The notes under the pieces were generated by a model, which searched no databases, was not told the DNA's origin, and saw nothing but the letters and a program-made list of their open reading frames with translations. Positions 24,649 to 32,479 of a stretch of 56,769 bases of DNA are shown one piece after another. The stretch is taken from contig NZ_MAQA01000029.1 of the NCBI RefSeq assembly GCF_001692445.1, positions 1 through 56,769 of the forward strand. The letters run 5' to 3'. The translations under genes and the position numbers were made by a program. This DNA comes from Oerskovia enterophila (lineage in GTDB: Bacteria > Actinomycetota > Actinomycetes > Actinomycetales > Cellulomonadaceae). Position 1 is the first letter of the stretch; each line of letters starts with the position of its first letter.

Positions 24649-25895
24649 GCGGGGACTCCCTCGCGACGGGTGGTGGTCGGGGCTGCGGCGACCGTGGCCT
24701 CGGCCTCGGCCGTCGCCTCGGCGGCGACGACGGTGAAGGTCTCGGCGGCGTCGACCACGGCGGCCGGCGTCTCGTCGCCGTCCCACTCGTCGTTGACGTT
24801 GTCCGCGGAGATCGGCTTGCGGCGCGAGGCGATCCAGATCGCGGCCGAGACGCCGATGAGGAGCGTGAAGACCGCGACGGTCCCGCCGACGCCGCCGATG
24901 ACGTCCTGGAGCCAGAAGCAGAACGCGCCGACCAGGCCCGCGGCGGGGAGCGTCAGCCCCCAGGCGGCGAGCATCTTGCCCGCGACGCCCCAGCGGACCT
25001 TCGCACCCGGCATGCCGACGCCGGACCCGAGGATCGAGCCCGTCGCGACGTGGGTCGTCGAGAGCGAGAAGCCGAAGTGGCTCGAGAGGAGGATGACCGC
25101 GGCCGAGGACGTCTCGGCGGCCATGCCCTGGCGCGAGTCGATCTCGACGAGGCCCTTGCCGAGCGTGCGGATGACGCGCCAGCCGCCCAGGTAGGTACCC
25201 AGGGCCATGAAGGTCGCGCAGGCGAGGACCACCCAGAACGGGACGCCCGAGTCGGCCGGGACCGCGCCGCCCGCGATGAGCGCGAGCAGGATGATGCCCA
25301 TCGACTTCTGTGCGTCGTTGGTGCCGTGCGCGAGCGAGACCAGCGATGCGGACCCGATCTGGCCCCAGCGGAAGCCGCGGCTCGTCGTGTCCTGCGGCAG
25401 GTCCTTGGTGATGCGCGCGACCAGGAAGGTACCGAGCGCGGCCACCCCGATCGCGATCACGGGCGCGAGCAGCGCCGGGATCATCACCTTGGACAGGACG
25501 CCGGTCCACAGGACCCCGCTCGTACCGACCGCAGCCAGGACCGAGCCCACGACGCCGCCGATGAGGGCGTGCGAGGAGCTCGACGGGATACCCAGCAACC
25601 AGGTCAGCAGGTTCCAGGTGATACCACCCACCAGACCGGCGAGCACCACCTCGAGGGTGATGATGTTCGCGTCCACGATCCCCTTGGCGATGGTCGCCGC
25701 CACGGCCAGGGACAGGAACGCCCCGACGAGGTTGAGGACTGCAGACAGCGCGACGGCGGTCTTGGGCTTGAGGGCACGTGTAGCGATGGACGTGGCCATC
25801 GCGTTGCCGGTGTCGTGGAAGCCGTTCGTGAAGTCGAAGGCCAGGGCCGTCACTACCACGAGCGCGAGCAGGATCGTCTCGGTCACGTACTCCAT
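24645..25895 (-). CDS. pit: PiT-family inorganic phosphate transporter
   Basis: Low-affinity, cation-coupled phosphate importer of 416 residues with about ten helices. Both inverted PiT signature repeats are visible: DFTNGFHDTGNAMATSIATR near the N-terminus and SLAHGTNDAQKSMGII mid-protein. The C-terminal ~60 residues are Ala/Glu/Val-rich and cytoplasmic. It is first in an operon with the small membrane gene. No phoU-like gene lies alongside. A PhoP-box-like direct repeat lies 54-86 nt upstream. Confidence 0.95.
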   Translation of the reverse strand: MEYVTETILLALVVVTALAFDFTNGFHDTGNAMATSIATRALKPKTAVALSAVLNLVGAFLSLAVAATIAKGIVDANIITLEVVLAGLVGGITWNLLTWLLGIPSSSSHALIGGVVGSVLAAVGTSGVLWTGVLSKVMIPALLAPVIAIGVAALGTFLVARITKDLPQDTTSRGFRWGQIGSASLVSLAHGTNDAQKSMGIILLALIAGGAVPADSGVPFWVVLACATFMALGTYLGGWRVIRTLGKGLVEIDSRQGMAAETSSAAVILLSSHFGFSLSTTHVATGSILGSGVGMPGAKVRWGVAGKMLAAWGLTLPAAGLVGAFCFWLQDVIGGVGGTVAVFTLLIGVSAAIWIASRRKPISADNVNDEWDGDETPAAVVDAAETFTVVAAEATAEAEATVAAAPTTTRREGVPA

Positions 25896-25948
25896 GGTGA
25901 ATGGTGCTCGACGGGGGAATGAACCAAGTCGGCGAGTCTTCGACGACT

Positions 25949-25981
25949 GTTCACCTGGTGTTCATCTGGCGTTCGAAGGCC
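25949..25981. promoter_or_regulatory. Pho-box-like direct repeats upstream of pit
   Basis: Three adjacent 11-bp units read GTTCACCTGGT, GTTCATCTGGC and GTTCGAAGGCC. Streptomyces PhoP boxes are 11-nt direct repeats with a GTTCACC core, so this is a good candidate for phosphate control of the PiT operon. The first two units match best; the third keeps only GTTC and part of the tail. Confidence 0.7.
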
Positions 25982-26068
25982 CTTCGAAAAGGGTCTGTGG
26001 GGGCTGCGCGGAGCGGGCCGGATGGGCGGTTCCGGCTCGCCATCCGGACACTGCACAGCCGATCCTCC

Positions 26069-26545
26069 TCACCCCTCGCGCCCCTCCAGGACCGCGAGGT
26101 AGTGCGGGTTCTCCATGACGCCGAGCACGTTGCCGAACGGGTCCACGACGGCCGCGGTCACGAACCCGCCGTCGCCCTGCGGGGTCACGGGCTGGTACTC
26201 GGTCCCGCCCAGCGCGAGCAGTCGCTCGTAGGTCGCCGCGACGTCGTCGACGTGCCAGTAGACGACCGCCCCGCCGGGCTGCGTCGCGGCGCCCGCGGGC
26301 GCGTACGAACGGTCGATGATGCCGAGCTCGTGCTGGTAGTCGCCCACGCGGAACTCGACGTACGCGGCCGGGGCCGGCGCGGGCGGCATGACGTAGTACG
26401 GGTCGACGCCGAACACCTCGATGTACCAGGCGACCGCGGCCGGGACGTCGTCGGACCAGAAGCTCACGGTCGTCAGGCCGCGCGGGGTCGTGGCAGCGGT
26501 GCGTGCGGTGGTCGCGCTCGGGGTCGTGCGGGTCGTGTCGCTCAT
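26069..26545 (-). CDS. VOC-superfamily (glyoxalase/bleomycin-resistance fold) protein
   Basis: 158-residue single-module protein. After a ~22-residue Thr/Ala-rich N-terminus come paired beta-alpha-beta units: TTVSFWSDDVPAAVAWYIEVFG and VYWHVDDVAATYERLLALGG, ending in AVVDPFGNVLGVMENPHY. Metal-ligand-like His and Glu residues are present, but the substrate is unknown. ATG 26545 follows GAGGAG. It is divergent from a WYL regulator that probably controls it. Confidence 0.88.
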   Translation of the reverse strand: MSDTTRTTPSATTARTAATTPRGLTTVSFWSDDVPAAVAWYIEVFGVDPYYVMPPAPAPAAYVEFRVGDYQHELGIIDRSYAPAGAATQPGGAVVYWHVDDVAATYERLLALGGTEYQPVTPQGDGGFVTAAVVDPFGNVLGVMENPHYLAVLEGREG

Positions 26546-26611
26546 CGTCGGGCTCCTCGTCCGGGGCGGTCCAGCAACGGTTCGTGCTGATGTCTCCCAC
26601 GCTAGAGACCC

Positions 26612-26634
26612 TTGTGGAACGTGCGGTTCCTCAA
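26612..26634. promoter_or_regulatory. Candidate WYL-regulator operator
   Basis: A 23-bp interrupted palindrome: TTG-n-GGAAC-n5-GTTCC-n-CAA. It lies in the 108-bp gap between the VOC gene and the WYL regulator, 20 nt upstream of the regulator start, as expected for autoregulation and control of the divergent gene. Confidence 0.55.
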
Positions 26635-26653
26635 TCGCTGCGAGACTCGAGGA

Positions 26654-27634
26654 ATGCTGGATACCTCGGTACGGCTCCTGCGGTTGCTGTCGCTGCTCCA
26701 GGTGCGGCGAGAGTGGTCGGGCGCGGACCTCGCGGCGCGCCTCGACGTCACGACGCGCACGGTGCGCAACGACGTCGAACGCCTGCGCCTGCTGGGCTAC
26801 GAGGTGCGTTCGCGTACCGGGACCGCGGGCGGCTACCGCCTCGCGGCGGGCTCCGAGCTGCCGCCGCTCCTGCTCGACGACGACGAGGCCGTCGCGGTCG
26901 CCGTGGGCCTCCAGGCCGCGGCCGCGGGGTCGGTCACGGGCATCGAGGAGACGTCGGTGCGGGCGCTGGCCAAGCTCGAGCGGTCGCTCCCGTCGCGGTT
27001 GCGCCACCGCGTCGACGCGCTGCGCCGCGCGACCGTGTCGGCAGCGGCGGGCGGCCCGACGGTCGACGCCGAGGTCCTCACCGCGGTCTCGACCGCGATC
27101 AGCCGCAGGGAGCGCGTGCGCTTCGACTACGTCGGGCGCGACGGCCTGGCAACCCTGCGCGACGTCGAGCCGCACCGCCTCGTCTACACGGGCCGCCGCT
27201 GGTACCTGCTCGCGTGGGACACCGCGCGCGAGGACTGGCGGACGTTCCGTGCCGACCGCATGAGCCCGCGCACCCCGGGCGGACCGCGGTTCACGCCGCG
27301 CGAGCCGCCCGAGCCCGACGTGGCCCAGCACGTCGTGCGGGGCGTCGGGTCGACCGCCTGGCGTCATCGGCCGCGCATCCGCTTCCTTGCGCCCGCGACG
27401 GAGATCGCCGCGCGCGTCACCCCGACCGCAGGCATCCTCACGGGGTCCGACGACGGCACGTGCGTCCTGGAGACCGGCTCGGACTCGCTGATCGACGTCG
27501 CGGGCTTCCTCGCGACGATCGACACCCCGTTCGAGGTGCTCGACCCGCCCGAGCTGCGCGACCTGCTGCGGCGCCTCGCCGACCTCTACTCGGCGGGCGC
27601 GCGCGAGCCGGCGGGTGGAGCAGGTACGCCGTAG
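26654..27634 (+). CDS. WYL-domain transcriptional regulator (YafY/DeoR-like HTH)
   Basis: 326-residue regulator. An N-terminal HTH lies at ~1-60 (SGADLAARLDVTTRTVRNDVERL). A WYL domain (~150-215) includes VRFDYVGRDG, PHRLVYTGRRWYLLAWD and RTFRADRM, followed by a WCX-type C-terminal domain. ATG 26654 is preferred over a TTG at 26612 because a GAGG lies just upstream and the HTH starts here. WYL domains sense nucleic-acid or nucleotide ligands in several systems. Likely target: the divergent VOC gene. Confidence 0.9.
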   Translation: MLDTSVRLLRLLSLLQVRREWSGADLAARLDVTTRTVRNDVERLRLLGYEVRSRTGTAGGYRLAAGSELPPLLLDDDEAVAVAVGLQAAAAGSVTGIEETSVRALAKLERSLPSRLRHRVDALRRATVSAAAGGPTVDAEVLTAVSTAISRRERVRFDYVGRDGLATLRDVEPHRLVYTGRRWYLLAWDTAREDWRTFRADRMSPRTPGGPRFTPREPPEPDVAQHVVRGVGSTAWRHRPRIRFLAPATEIAARVTPTAGILTGSDDGTCVLETGSDSLIDVAGFLATIDTPFEVLDPPELRDLLRRLADLYSAGAREPAGGAGTP

Positions 27635-27638
27635 CCGG

Positions 27639-28433
27639 TCACCCGGCGGGCCGCATGAGGGGCGGGTTGAGCACGGCGGGCACCGACGCAGGGGCCTCGT
27701 CCTTCCCGACGGCGTCACGCGCCCTGGCGGCCCGCTCCGCCTCGGGCGCGAGCCGGTAGAGCGCGGCGGGCCGGCCCGTCCCGCCCGAGGTCGACTCCCC
27801 CGTCTCGACGAGGAACCCCGGGGTCCCGACGGCCTTGCGGTGGAAGTTGCGGGGGTCGAGGCGCGTGCCCCACACGGCCTCGTAGACCGCGCGGAGCTGG
27901 GCGATCGTGAACTCGGGGCCGCAGAAGGCCGTCGCGAGCGTCGAGTACTCGAGCTTGGCGCGGGCGCGCTCGACACCGTCGCGCAGGATCCGGTGGTGGT
28001 CGAACGCGAGGCCGGCGCCGTCCGCGAGCGCCTCGTCCACGGGGTACCAGCCGACCTGCGCGGCGTCGCTGCCCGCGGCCGGCAGGCCGTAGGTGGGCGC
28101 GAGCAGCAGGTGCGCGACCGAGAGCACGGGGCCGCGGGGGTCCCGGTCGAGCGGGCCGTAGGTGCGCAGCTGCTCGAGGTGCCCGGGGACCGCGACGCCC
28201 GTCTCCTCGGCGAGCTCGCGAGCCGCGGCCTGTGGCAGCGTCTCGGCGGGCAGGACGAACCCGCCCGGCAGGGCGAGCCGGTCGCGGAACGGGTCGAGCA
28301 GGCGCGTCACGAGCAGCACCTGGAGCGTGCCGTCGCGGACCGTGAGCGCGACGACGTCGACCGTGACGGGGATCCGGGCGGCCGAAGGCGGCGTGGCTGC
28401 CGCGGGTGACGCGGGCGTCTCGCGAGGGCTCAT
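27639..28433 (-). CDS. nrtR: NrtR-like NUDIX-domain transcriptional regulator
   Basis: 264 residues: a NUDIX domain (~20-160) followed by a winged helix (~170-240; FTIAQLRAVYEAVWGTRLDP, NFHRKAVGTPGFL). This is the architecture of NrtR, which senses ADP-ribose and represses NAD genes. The Nudix box at 58-80 is intact (G-x5-E-x7-RELAEETGV), so hydrolase activity is possible. ATG 28433 is chosen over a GTG at 28442. It is divergent from SPFH and NAD-kinase-like genes, with two palindromic sites between. The NAD link is inference from family and context. Confidence 0.88.
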   Translation of the reverse strand: MSPRETPASPAAATPPSAARIPVTVDVVALTVRDGTLQVLLVTRLLDPFRDRLALPGGFVLPAETLPQAAARELAEETGVAVPGHLEQLRTYGPLDRDPRGPVLSVAHLLLAPTYGLPAAGSDAAQVGWYPVDEALADGAGLAFDHHRILRDGVERARAKLEYSTLATAFCGPEFTIAQLRAVYEAVWGTRLDPRNFHRKAVGTPGFLVETGESTSGGTGRPAALYRLAPEAERAARARDAVGKDEAPASVPAVLNPPLMRPAG

Positions 28434-28451
28434 GCTCCCCACCCTACCTGC

Positions 28452-28472
28452 TTATCGTCAAGTTGACTCTAA
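28452..28472. promoter_or_regulatory. NrtR-type operator, site 1
   Basis: Palindrome TTA-nn-GTCAA-n-TTGAC-nn-TAA, 19 nt upstream of the NUDIX regulator start. It shares TTATCGTCAA with site 2 in direct orientation, 34 bp away. Confidence 0.65.
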
Positions 28473-28485
28473 AGACGTTCGAGGC

Positions 28486-28506
28486 TTATCGTCAATGTGA
28501 CACAAA
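28486..28506. promoter_or_regulatory. NrtR-type operator, site 2
   Basis: Related site TTA-nn-GTCA-atg-TGAC-nn-AAA, ending 24 nt before the SPFH start. Its position near the ribosome site of the plus-strand operon fits repression there. Confidence 0.6.
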
Positions 28507-28530
28507 TACCGACGACGGACGGAGCCTCCC

Positions 28531-29583
28531 ATGGCCACCATCAAGCGCTACCCCTGGCTGCGACACTTCCTCGGCAGCCCCACGGGCGCCGTGATCCACC
28601 TCAAGGCGGGGCGGGTCGCGCACCACGGGATCGGCCAGGCTTTCTGGTTCCGGCCAGGCACGTCGGTGCTCAGCGAGGTGCCGGTCGACGACCAGGAGCT
28701 GCCCGTCCTCTTCCACGCCACGACGCGTGACCACCAGGACGTCACGGTCCAGGTCAACGTGACCTACCGCTTCGCCGACCCGGCGGTCGTCTCGCAGCGC
28801 CTCGACTTCGGGATCGACCCCGACTCGGGCGCCGCCACGACGACGGGCCGGGACCAGGTCGCGACGATCATCGGCCAGCTCGCGCAGAGCCACGCGATCG
28901 ACCACCTCGCAGCCGTGCCGCTCACGACCGCGCTCGAGCAGGGCGTGAGCCAGGTCCGGGCCCAGCTCGTCGAGGCGCTGGGGTCCGACGCCCGGCTGGC
29001 CTCGACGGGCATCGAGGTCCTGGGGGTCCACGTGCTCGCAGTCCGTCCCGACGGCGACGTCGAGCGCGCCCTGCAGACCCCGCTGCGCGAGCACGTCCAG
29101 GCCGAGGCCGACCGGTCGACGTACGAGCGGCGGGCGCTCGCGGTCGAGCGCGAGCGCACCATCTCGGAGAACGAGCTCGCGAGCCGGATCGAGCTCGCGA
29201 CGCGGCGCGAGCAGCTCGTCGCGCAGGAGGGGGCCAACGCGCGGCGCGAGGCCGAGGAGGCGGCGGCTGCCGCCCTCGTCGAGGCCCGGGCCGCGGCCGA
29301 GCGGCGCGACCTGACCTCGCTCGCGCAGGCCGAGGAGATCCGCCGGATCGGCGAGGCGAACAACGCGAAGTTCCGGACCGTCATGGACGTCTACGAGGGA
29401 ATGGACCGGTCGACCATCCTGGCCGTGGCGATGCGCGACCTCGCCGGGGCCCTGCCCAAGATCGGCAGCCTGACCATCACGCCCGACCTCCTCAGCGGGG
29501 CGCTCGCCGCGCTCACGGGAGCGGGTTCGGCCGCCGGCGCGGGCGCGGGCGGCCCCGTGGCCCCCGCCCACCGGGGAGCCTGA
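28531..29583 (+). CDS. SPFH/Band 7 (prohibitin-like) domain protein
   Basis: 350-residue SPFH protein. The Band 7 domain lies at ~15-190 (FRPGTSVLSEVPVDDQELPVL, DVTVQVNVTYRFADP, GIEVLGVHVLAVRP). A charged helical coiled-coil stretch follows at ~190-275 (RERTISENELASRIELATRREQ), then a Gly/Ala-rich tail. There is no N-terminal membrane helix, so membrane contact would be peripheral. SPFH proteins assemble oligomeric membrane scaffolds. ATG 28531 after GGAG. The stop is 1 nt from the next start, so it is coupled to the NAD-kinase-like gene. This association is unusual. Confidence 0.9.
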   Translation: MATIKRYPWLRHFLGSPTGAVIHLKAGRVAHHGIGQAFWFRPGTSVLSEVPVDDQELPVLFHATTRDHQDVTVQVNVTYRFADPAVVSQRLDFGIDPDSGAATTTGRDQVATIIGQLAQSHAIDHLAAVPLTTALEQGVSQVRAQLVEALGSDARLASTGIEVLGVHVLAVRPDGDVERALQTPLREHVQAEADRSTYERRALAVERERTISENELASRIELATRREQLVAQEGANARREAEEAAAAALVEARAAAERRDLTSLAQAEEIRRIGEANNAKFRTVMDVYEGMDRSTILAVAMRDLAGALPKIGSLTITPDLLSGALAALTGAGSAAGAGAGGPVAPAHRGA

Positions 29584-29584
29584 C

Positions 29585-30601
29585 GTGCCCCTCCAGCGGC
29601 GGGCCGTCGTCGTGCACCGACGCACCGAGCTCGACGAGCTCCTCGACCGGCACGCGACCCGTGGGCAGGCCGAGTTCTTCCTCCGCTCGCGCGGCCGCAC
29701 CCTTGCCGCGGTCCAGGAGCGGCACGACACCGTGACCGCGGCGCGAGCCCGGGTCGCCGCCGCGATCCCCGAGGAGTGGCGTCGTGCCGACGTCGAGCGG
29801 GCCGACCTCGGCCGGTTCCTCGTGGCCCCCGAGGACGTCGTGGTCGTGGTCGGGCAGGACGGCCTGGTCGCGAACGTCGCCAAGTACCTCACGGACCAGC
29901 CCGTGCTGGGCGTCGACCCCGAGCCGGGGACCAACGCTGGCGCGCTCGTCCGGCTCGACGTCCCGACGGCCGTCGGGCTCCTGCAGCGCGCGGGCCGCGC
30001 GACGCGAGCAGCGACGGCAGCTCACGAGACGGGCGGGCGCGCGCCCAGCGGGCCCGACGACGGCGCCACGAGCCACGTGCTCGGGCTGCGGACCGAGGAC
30101 CTCACCACGGTCCGGGCGTCGCTCGACGACGGTCAGGTCCTCACCGCGCTCAACGAGGTCTTCGTCGGTCACCCGTCGCACCAGTCGGCGCGCTACCGGA
30201 TCGCGGCGGACGGTCCGGGCGACGCGTCCGGCGGTCGAGGCGTGACCCGCGGATCCGTCAGGAACGAGCGCCAGTCCTCGTCAGGGGTCATCGTCGCGAC
30301 GGGGGCCGGGGCCACGGGGTGGTGCGCGTCGATCGCTCGCGAGCGCGGCGGACGCCGGCTCCCCGGCCCCACCGACCCGGCACTCGCATGGTTCGTGCGC
30401 GAGGCGTGGCCGTCACCCGCGACGGGAGCAGACCTGACCGAGGGGCTGCTCGACGCGGGCGGCGAGCTCCGGCTCACGGTCGAGTCGGACCAGCTCGTGG
30501 TGTTCGGCGACGGCGTCGAGTCGGACCGGCTCGTCGCGTCGTGGGGCCAGGAGGTCACGGTGCGGGTCGGGGAGAACCGGTTGCGGCTGGTCGTGGGGTG
30601 A
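29585..30601 (+). CDS. Divergent ATP-NAD kinase-like protein
   Basis: 338 residues, GTG start. Three NAD-kinase landmarks are in the right order: VVVVVGQDGLVANVA (GGDG-type, Asp92) with PVLGVDPEPGTNAG; ALNEVFVGHPSHQSARYRI (Asn190-Glu191, NE motif); and SSGVIVATGAGATGW (239-246, the T-G-(S/A)-T-(A/G) motif). The C-terminal ~80 residues match the kinase beta domain. GQDG replaces GGDG and an N-terminal ~75-residue extension is atypical, so it may phosphorylate NAD(P)-like substrates or act as a sensor. The pairing with an NrtR-like regulator supports an NAD role. Confidence 0.75.
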   Translation: MPLQRRAVVVHRRTELDELLDRHATRGQAEFFLRSRGRTLAAVQERHDTVTAARARVAAAIPEEWRRADVERADLGRFLVAPEDVVVVVGQDGLVANVAKYLTDQPVLGVDPEPGTNAGALVRLDVPTAVGLLQRAGRATRAATAAHETGGRAPSGPDDGATSHVLGLRTEDLTTVRASLDDGQVLTALNEVFVGHPSHQSARYRIAADGPGDASGGRGVTRGSVRNERQSSSGVIVATGAGATGWCASIARERGGRRLPGPTDPALAWFVREAWPSPATGADLTEGLLDAGGELRLTVESDQLVVFGDGVESDRLVASWGQEVTVRVGENRLRLVVG

Positions 30602-30649
30602 CCTGGTCGTCGCCGGGCAGGACCGCCCGAGGTCGGTCATGGTGGAGGG

Positions 30650-31402
30650 ATGACGACCTATTCCGGGACGAAGGAGTTCGAGGGCGCGACCTTCGTCAGG
30701 GCCAGCTTCAAGGGCGCCACCCTGCGGTTCTCCGACGTCAGCGGCGTGAGGATGCGCGGCGTCGACCTGGACGGGCTCGACGTCGACAGCCACGACCTGT
30801 TCTTCGGCAGCCTGATCGTCAACGGGGTCGACGTGGTGCCGTTCGTGGACGCCGAGCTCAACCGGCAGTTCCCGGGCCGCGAGCTGCAGAAGTCGGAGAC
30901 GGTCGAAGGGCTGCGCGAGGGGTGGGTCGCCGTGCAGTCCGCGTGGCAGGAGACGGTGGAGCGCACACCTCCGGACCTGGTGGACGCCCACGTGGAGGAC
31001 GAGTGGTCGCTGGCCCAGACCCTGCGTCACCTCGTCCTGGCGACGGACGCCTGGCTCCGCGGTGGGATCCTGCGGATCGAGCAACCGTTCCACGAGATCG
31101 GGCAGATCTTCACCGGCGCCGGCGAGATGGGCTTCGACATGTCGATCTTCCGCACGGACACACCGACGTACGAGGAGATCCTCGCGGTGCGGGCCGAGCG
31201 GCAGGGGCAGGTGACCGCGTTCCTGGCCACGGCCACCCCGGAGCTGCTCGCGGAGGAACGCGACGACCCCTGGGGCGGCGGAGACTGGCATCCCAGCGTC
31301 GGGGACTGCGTGCGCGTGATCCTGGAGGAGGAGTGGGCGCACCTGCGCTACGTCCGGCGGGATCTCGCTCTGCTGCGTGGGGCCCCGCTCGCGTCGCCGT
31401 GA
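30650..31402 (+). CDS. Pentapeptide-repeat / DinB-like fusion protein
   Basis: 250 residues. The N-terminal ~60 residues carry pentapeptide repeats (FEGATFVRASFKGATL, SGVRMRGVDLDGLD) that form a beta-helix-like stub. The rest is a DinB/YfiT-like four-helix domain (DEWSLAQTLRHLVLATDAWL with a His in the helix, and EEWAHLRYVRRDLALL near the end). DinB-fold proteins are metal-dependent transferases, often acting on thiols. The function of this fusion is unknown. Confidence 0.85.
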   Translation: MTTYSGTKEFEGATFVRASFKGATLRFSDVSGVRMRGVDLDGLDVDSHDLFFGSLIVNGVDVVPFVDAELNRQFPGRELQKSETVEGLREGWVAVQSAWQETVERTPPDLVDAHVEDEWSLAQTLRHLVLATDAWLRGGILRIEQPFHEIGQIFTGAGEMGFDMSIFRTDTPTYEEILAVRAERQGQVTAFLATATPELLAEERDDPWGGGDWHPSVGDCVRVILEEEWAHLRYVRRDLALLRGAPLASP

Positions 31403-31538
31403 GGCCCGGGCCGGGTGGGCCCGAGGGGACACTCCTGCCGTCGTGAGCTCGTCGCCTACGAACACTGCGCCGCCCGGCGATGAGTTCCGCCCCGCACCAC
31501 GGTCAGACCTGGGAGCGAGCGAGCGAGAGGAAGCACCC

Positions 31539-32375
31539 ATGCTGGAGCAGGTTGCGCAGGGCGTGATGGTCCATCGGAGCGAGCTGCTCCAGATCAACAC
31601 CGTCGTCGTACAGGGCCAGACCGGCGTCCTGGTCGTCGACCCGGGACTGACGCGCTCCGAGATGGCCTGCCTGGCCGAGGACCTGCGCGAGCTGGGCATG
31701 CCGGTCGTGGCCGGCTTCTCGACACATCCCGACTGGGATCACGTGCTCTGGCACCCTGGCCTCGGCGACGCCCCCCGCTACGGGACGGCTCGCTGCGCGG
31801 CCGTCATGCGCGACGTGCGGTCGCAGCCGGACTGGAGGGACCGCGCCGCCGATGGCCTGCCACCAGAGATCGCCGAAGAGACACCGCTGGAGGGGTACGG
31901 CCTCATCACCGGCCTGCCCGCCGGAACCGCGCGGATCCCGTGGGACGGCCCGGAGGCACACATCGTCGAGCATCCGGCGCACGCTCCCGGTCATGCCGCC
32001 TTGCTGATCGAAGCGCGCGGCGTCCTCGTCGCCGGCGACATGCTCTCCGACCTCTTCGTCCCCATGCTCGACGACTTCGGAGAGACCAACGATCCGATCG
32101 AGGAGTACCTCGTGGGGCTCCAGGTGCTCGAAGACGCGGCGGACGACGTCGCCGTCCTCGTTCCTGGCCATGGGTCCGTCTGCGGAGCTGATCAGGTACG
32201 TGCACGGATCGACCTGGACCGGTCGTACGTGCATGCCTTACGAGACGGAACCGCTACCGATGACCCGCGGATCGGCCCATCGGCCAAGCCCGGCTGGGAA
32301 TGGGTGAACGACATCCACGAGGGACAGGCCCAGGGCGTCGCACGACGAAGAGAGCGCGACGAGCTGCCCGGCTAG
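31539..32375 (+). CDS. Metallo-beta-lactamase-fold hydrolase
   Basis: 278-residue metal hydrolase of the glyoxalase II-like group. Motifs: TGVLVVDPGLT; THPDWDH in place of the usual HxHxDH (HxDxDH here); HAPGHAALLIEARGVLVAGDML with its Asp bridging ligand; and VPGHGSV. The His-to-Asp change in the first motif may alter metal binding. Start ATG 31539 follows GAGAGGAAG. Substrate unknown. Confidence 0.88.
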   Translation: MLEQVAQGVMVHRSELLQINTVVVQGQTGVLVVDPGLTRSEMACLAEDLRELGMPVVAGFSTHPDWDHVLWHPGLGDAPRYGTARCAAVMRDVRSQPDWRDRAADGLPPEIAEETPLEGYGLITGLPAGTARIPWDGPEAHIVEHPAHAPGHAALLIEARGVLVAGDMLSDLFVPMLDDFGETNDPIEEYLVGLQVLEDAADDVAVLVPGHGSVCGADQVRARIDLDRSYVHALRDGTATDDPRIGPSAKPGWEWVNDIHEGQAQGVARRRERDELPG

Positions 32376-32479
32376 AGGCTCCGACTCACGAGCCGCTGAC
32401 GCACCGCAGAAGGATCACGCCTACGGAGCGCCGATCCGCACCGGCAGAGCGACCGTCGCTCCTCGCATAGGGTCCGGGG

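Noticed and set aside
28531-29583. Anti-phage defence gene on the basis of SPFH alone
   Set aside because: SPFH proteins are widespread; without a recognisable effector nuclease or NADase nearby I keep it as a metabolic-regulatory module.
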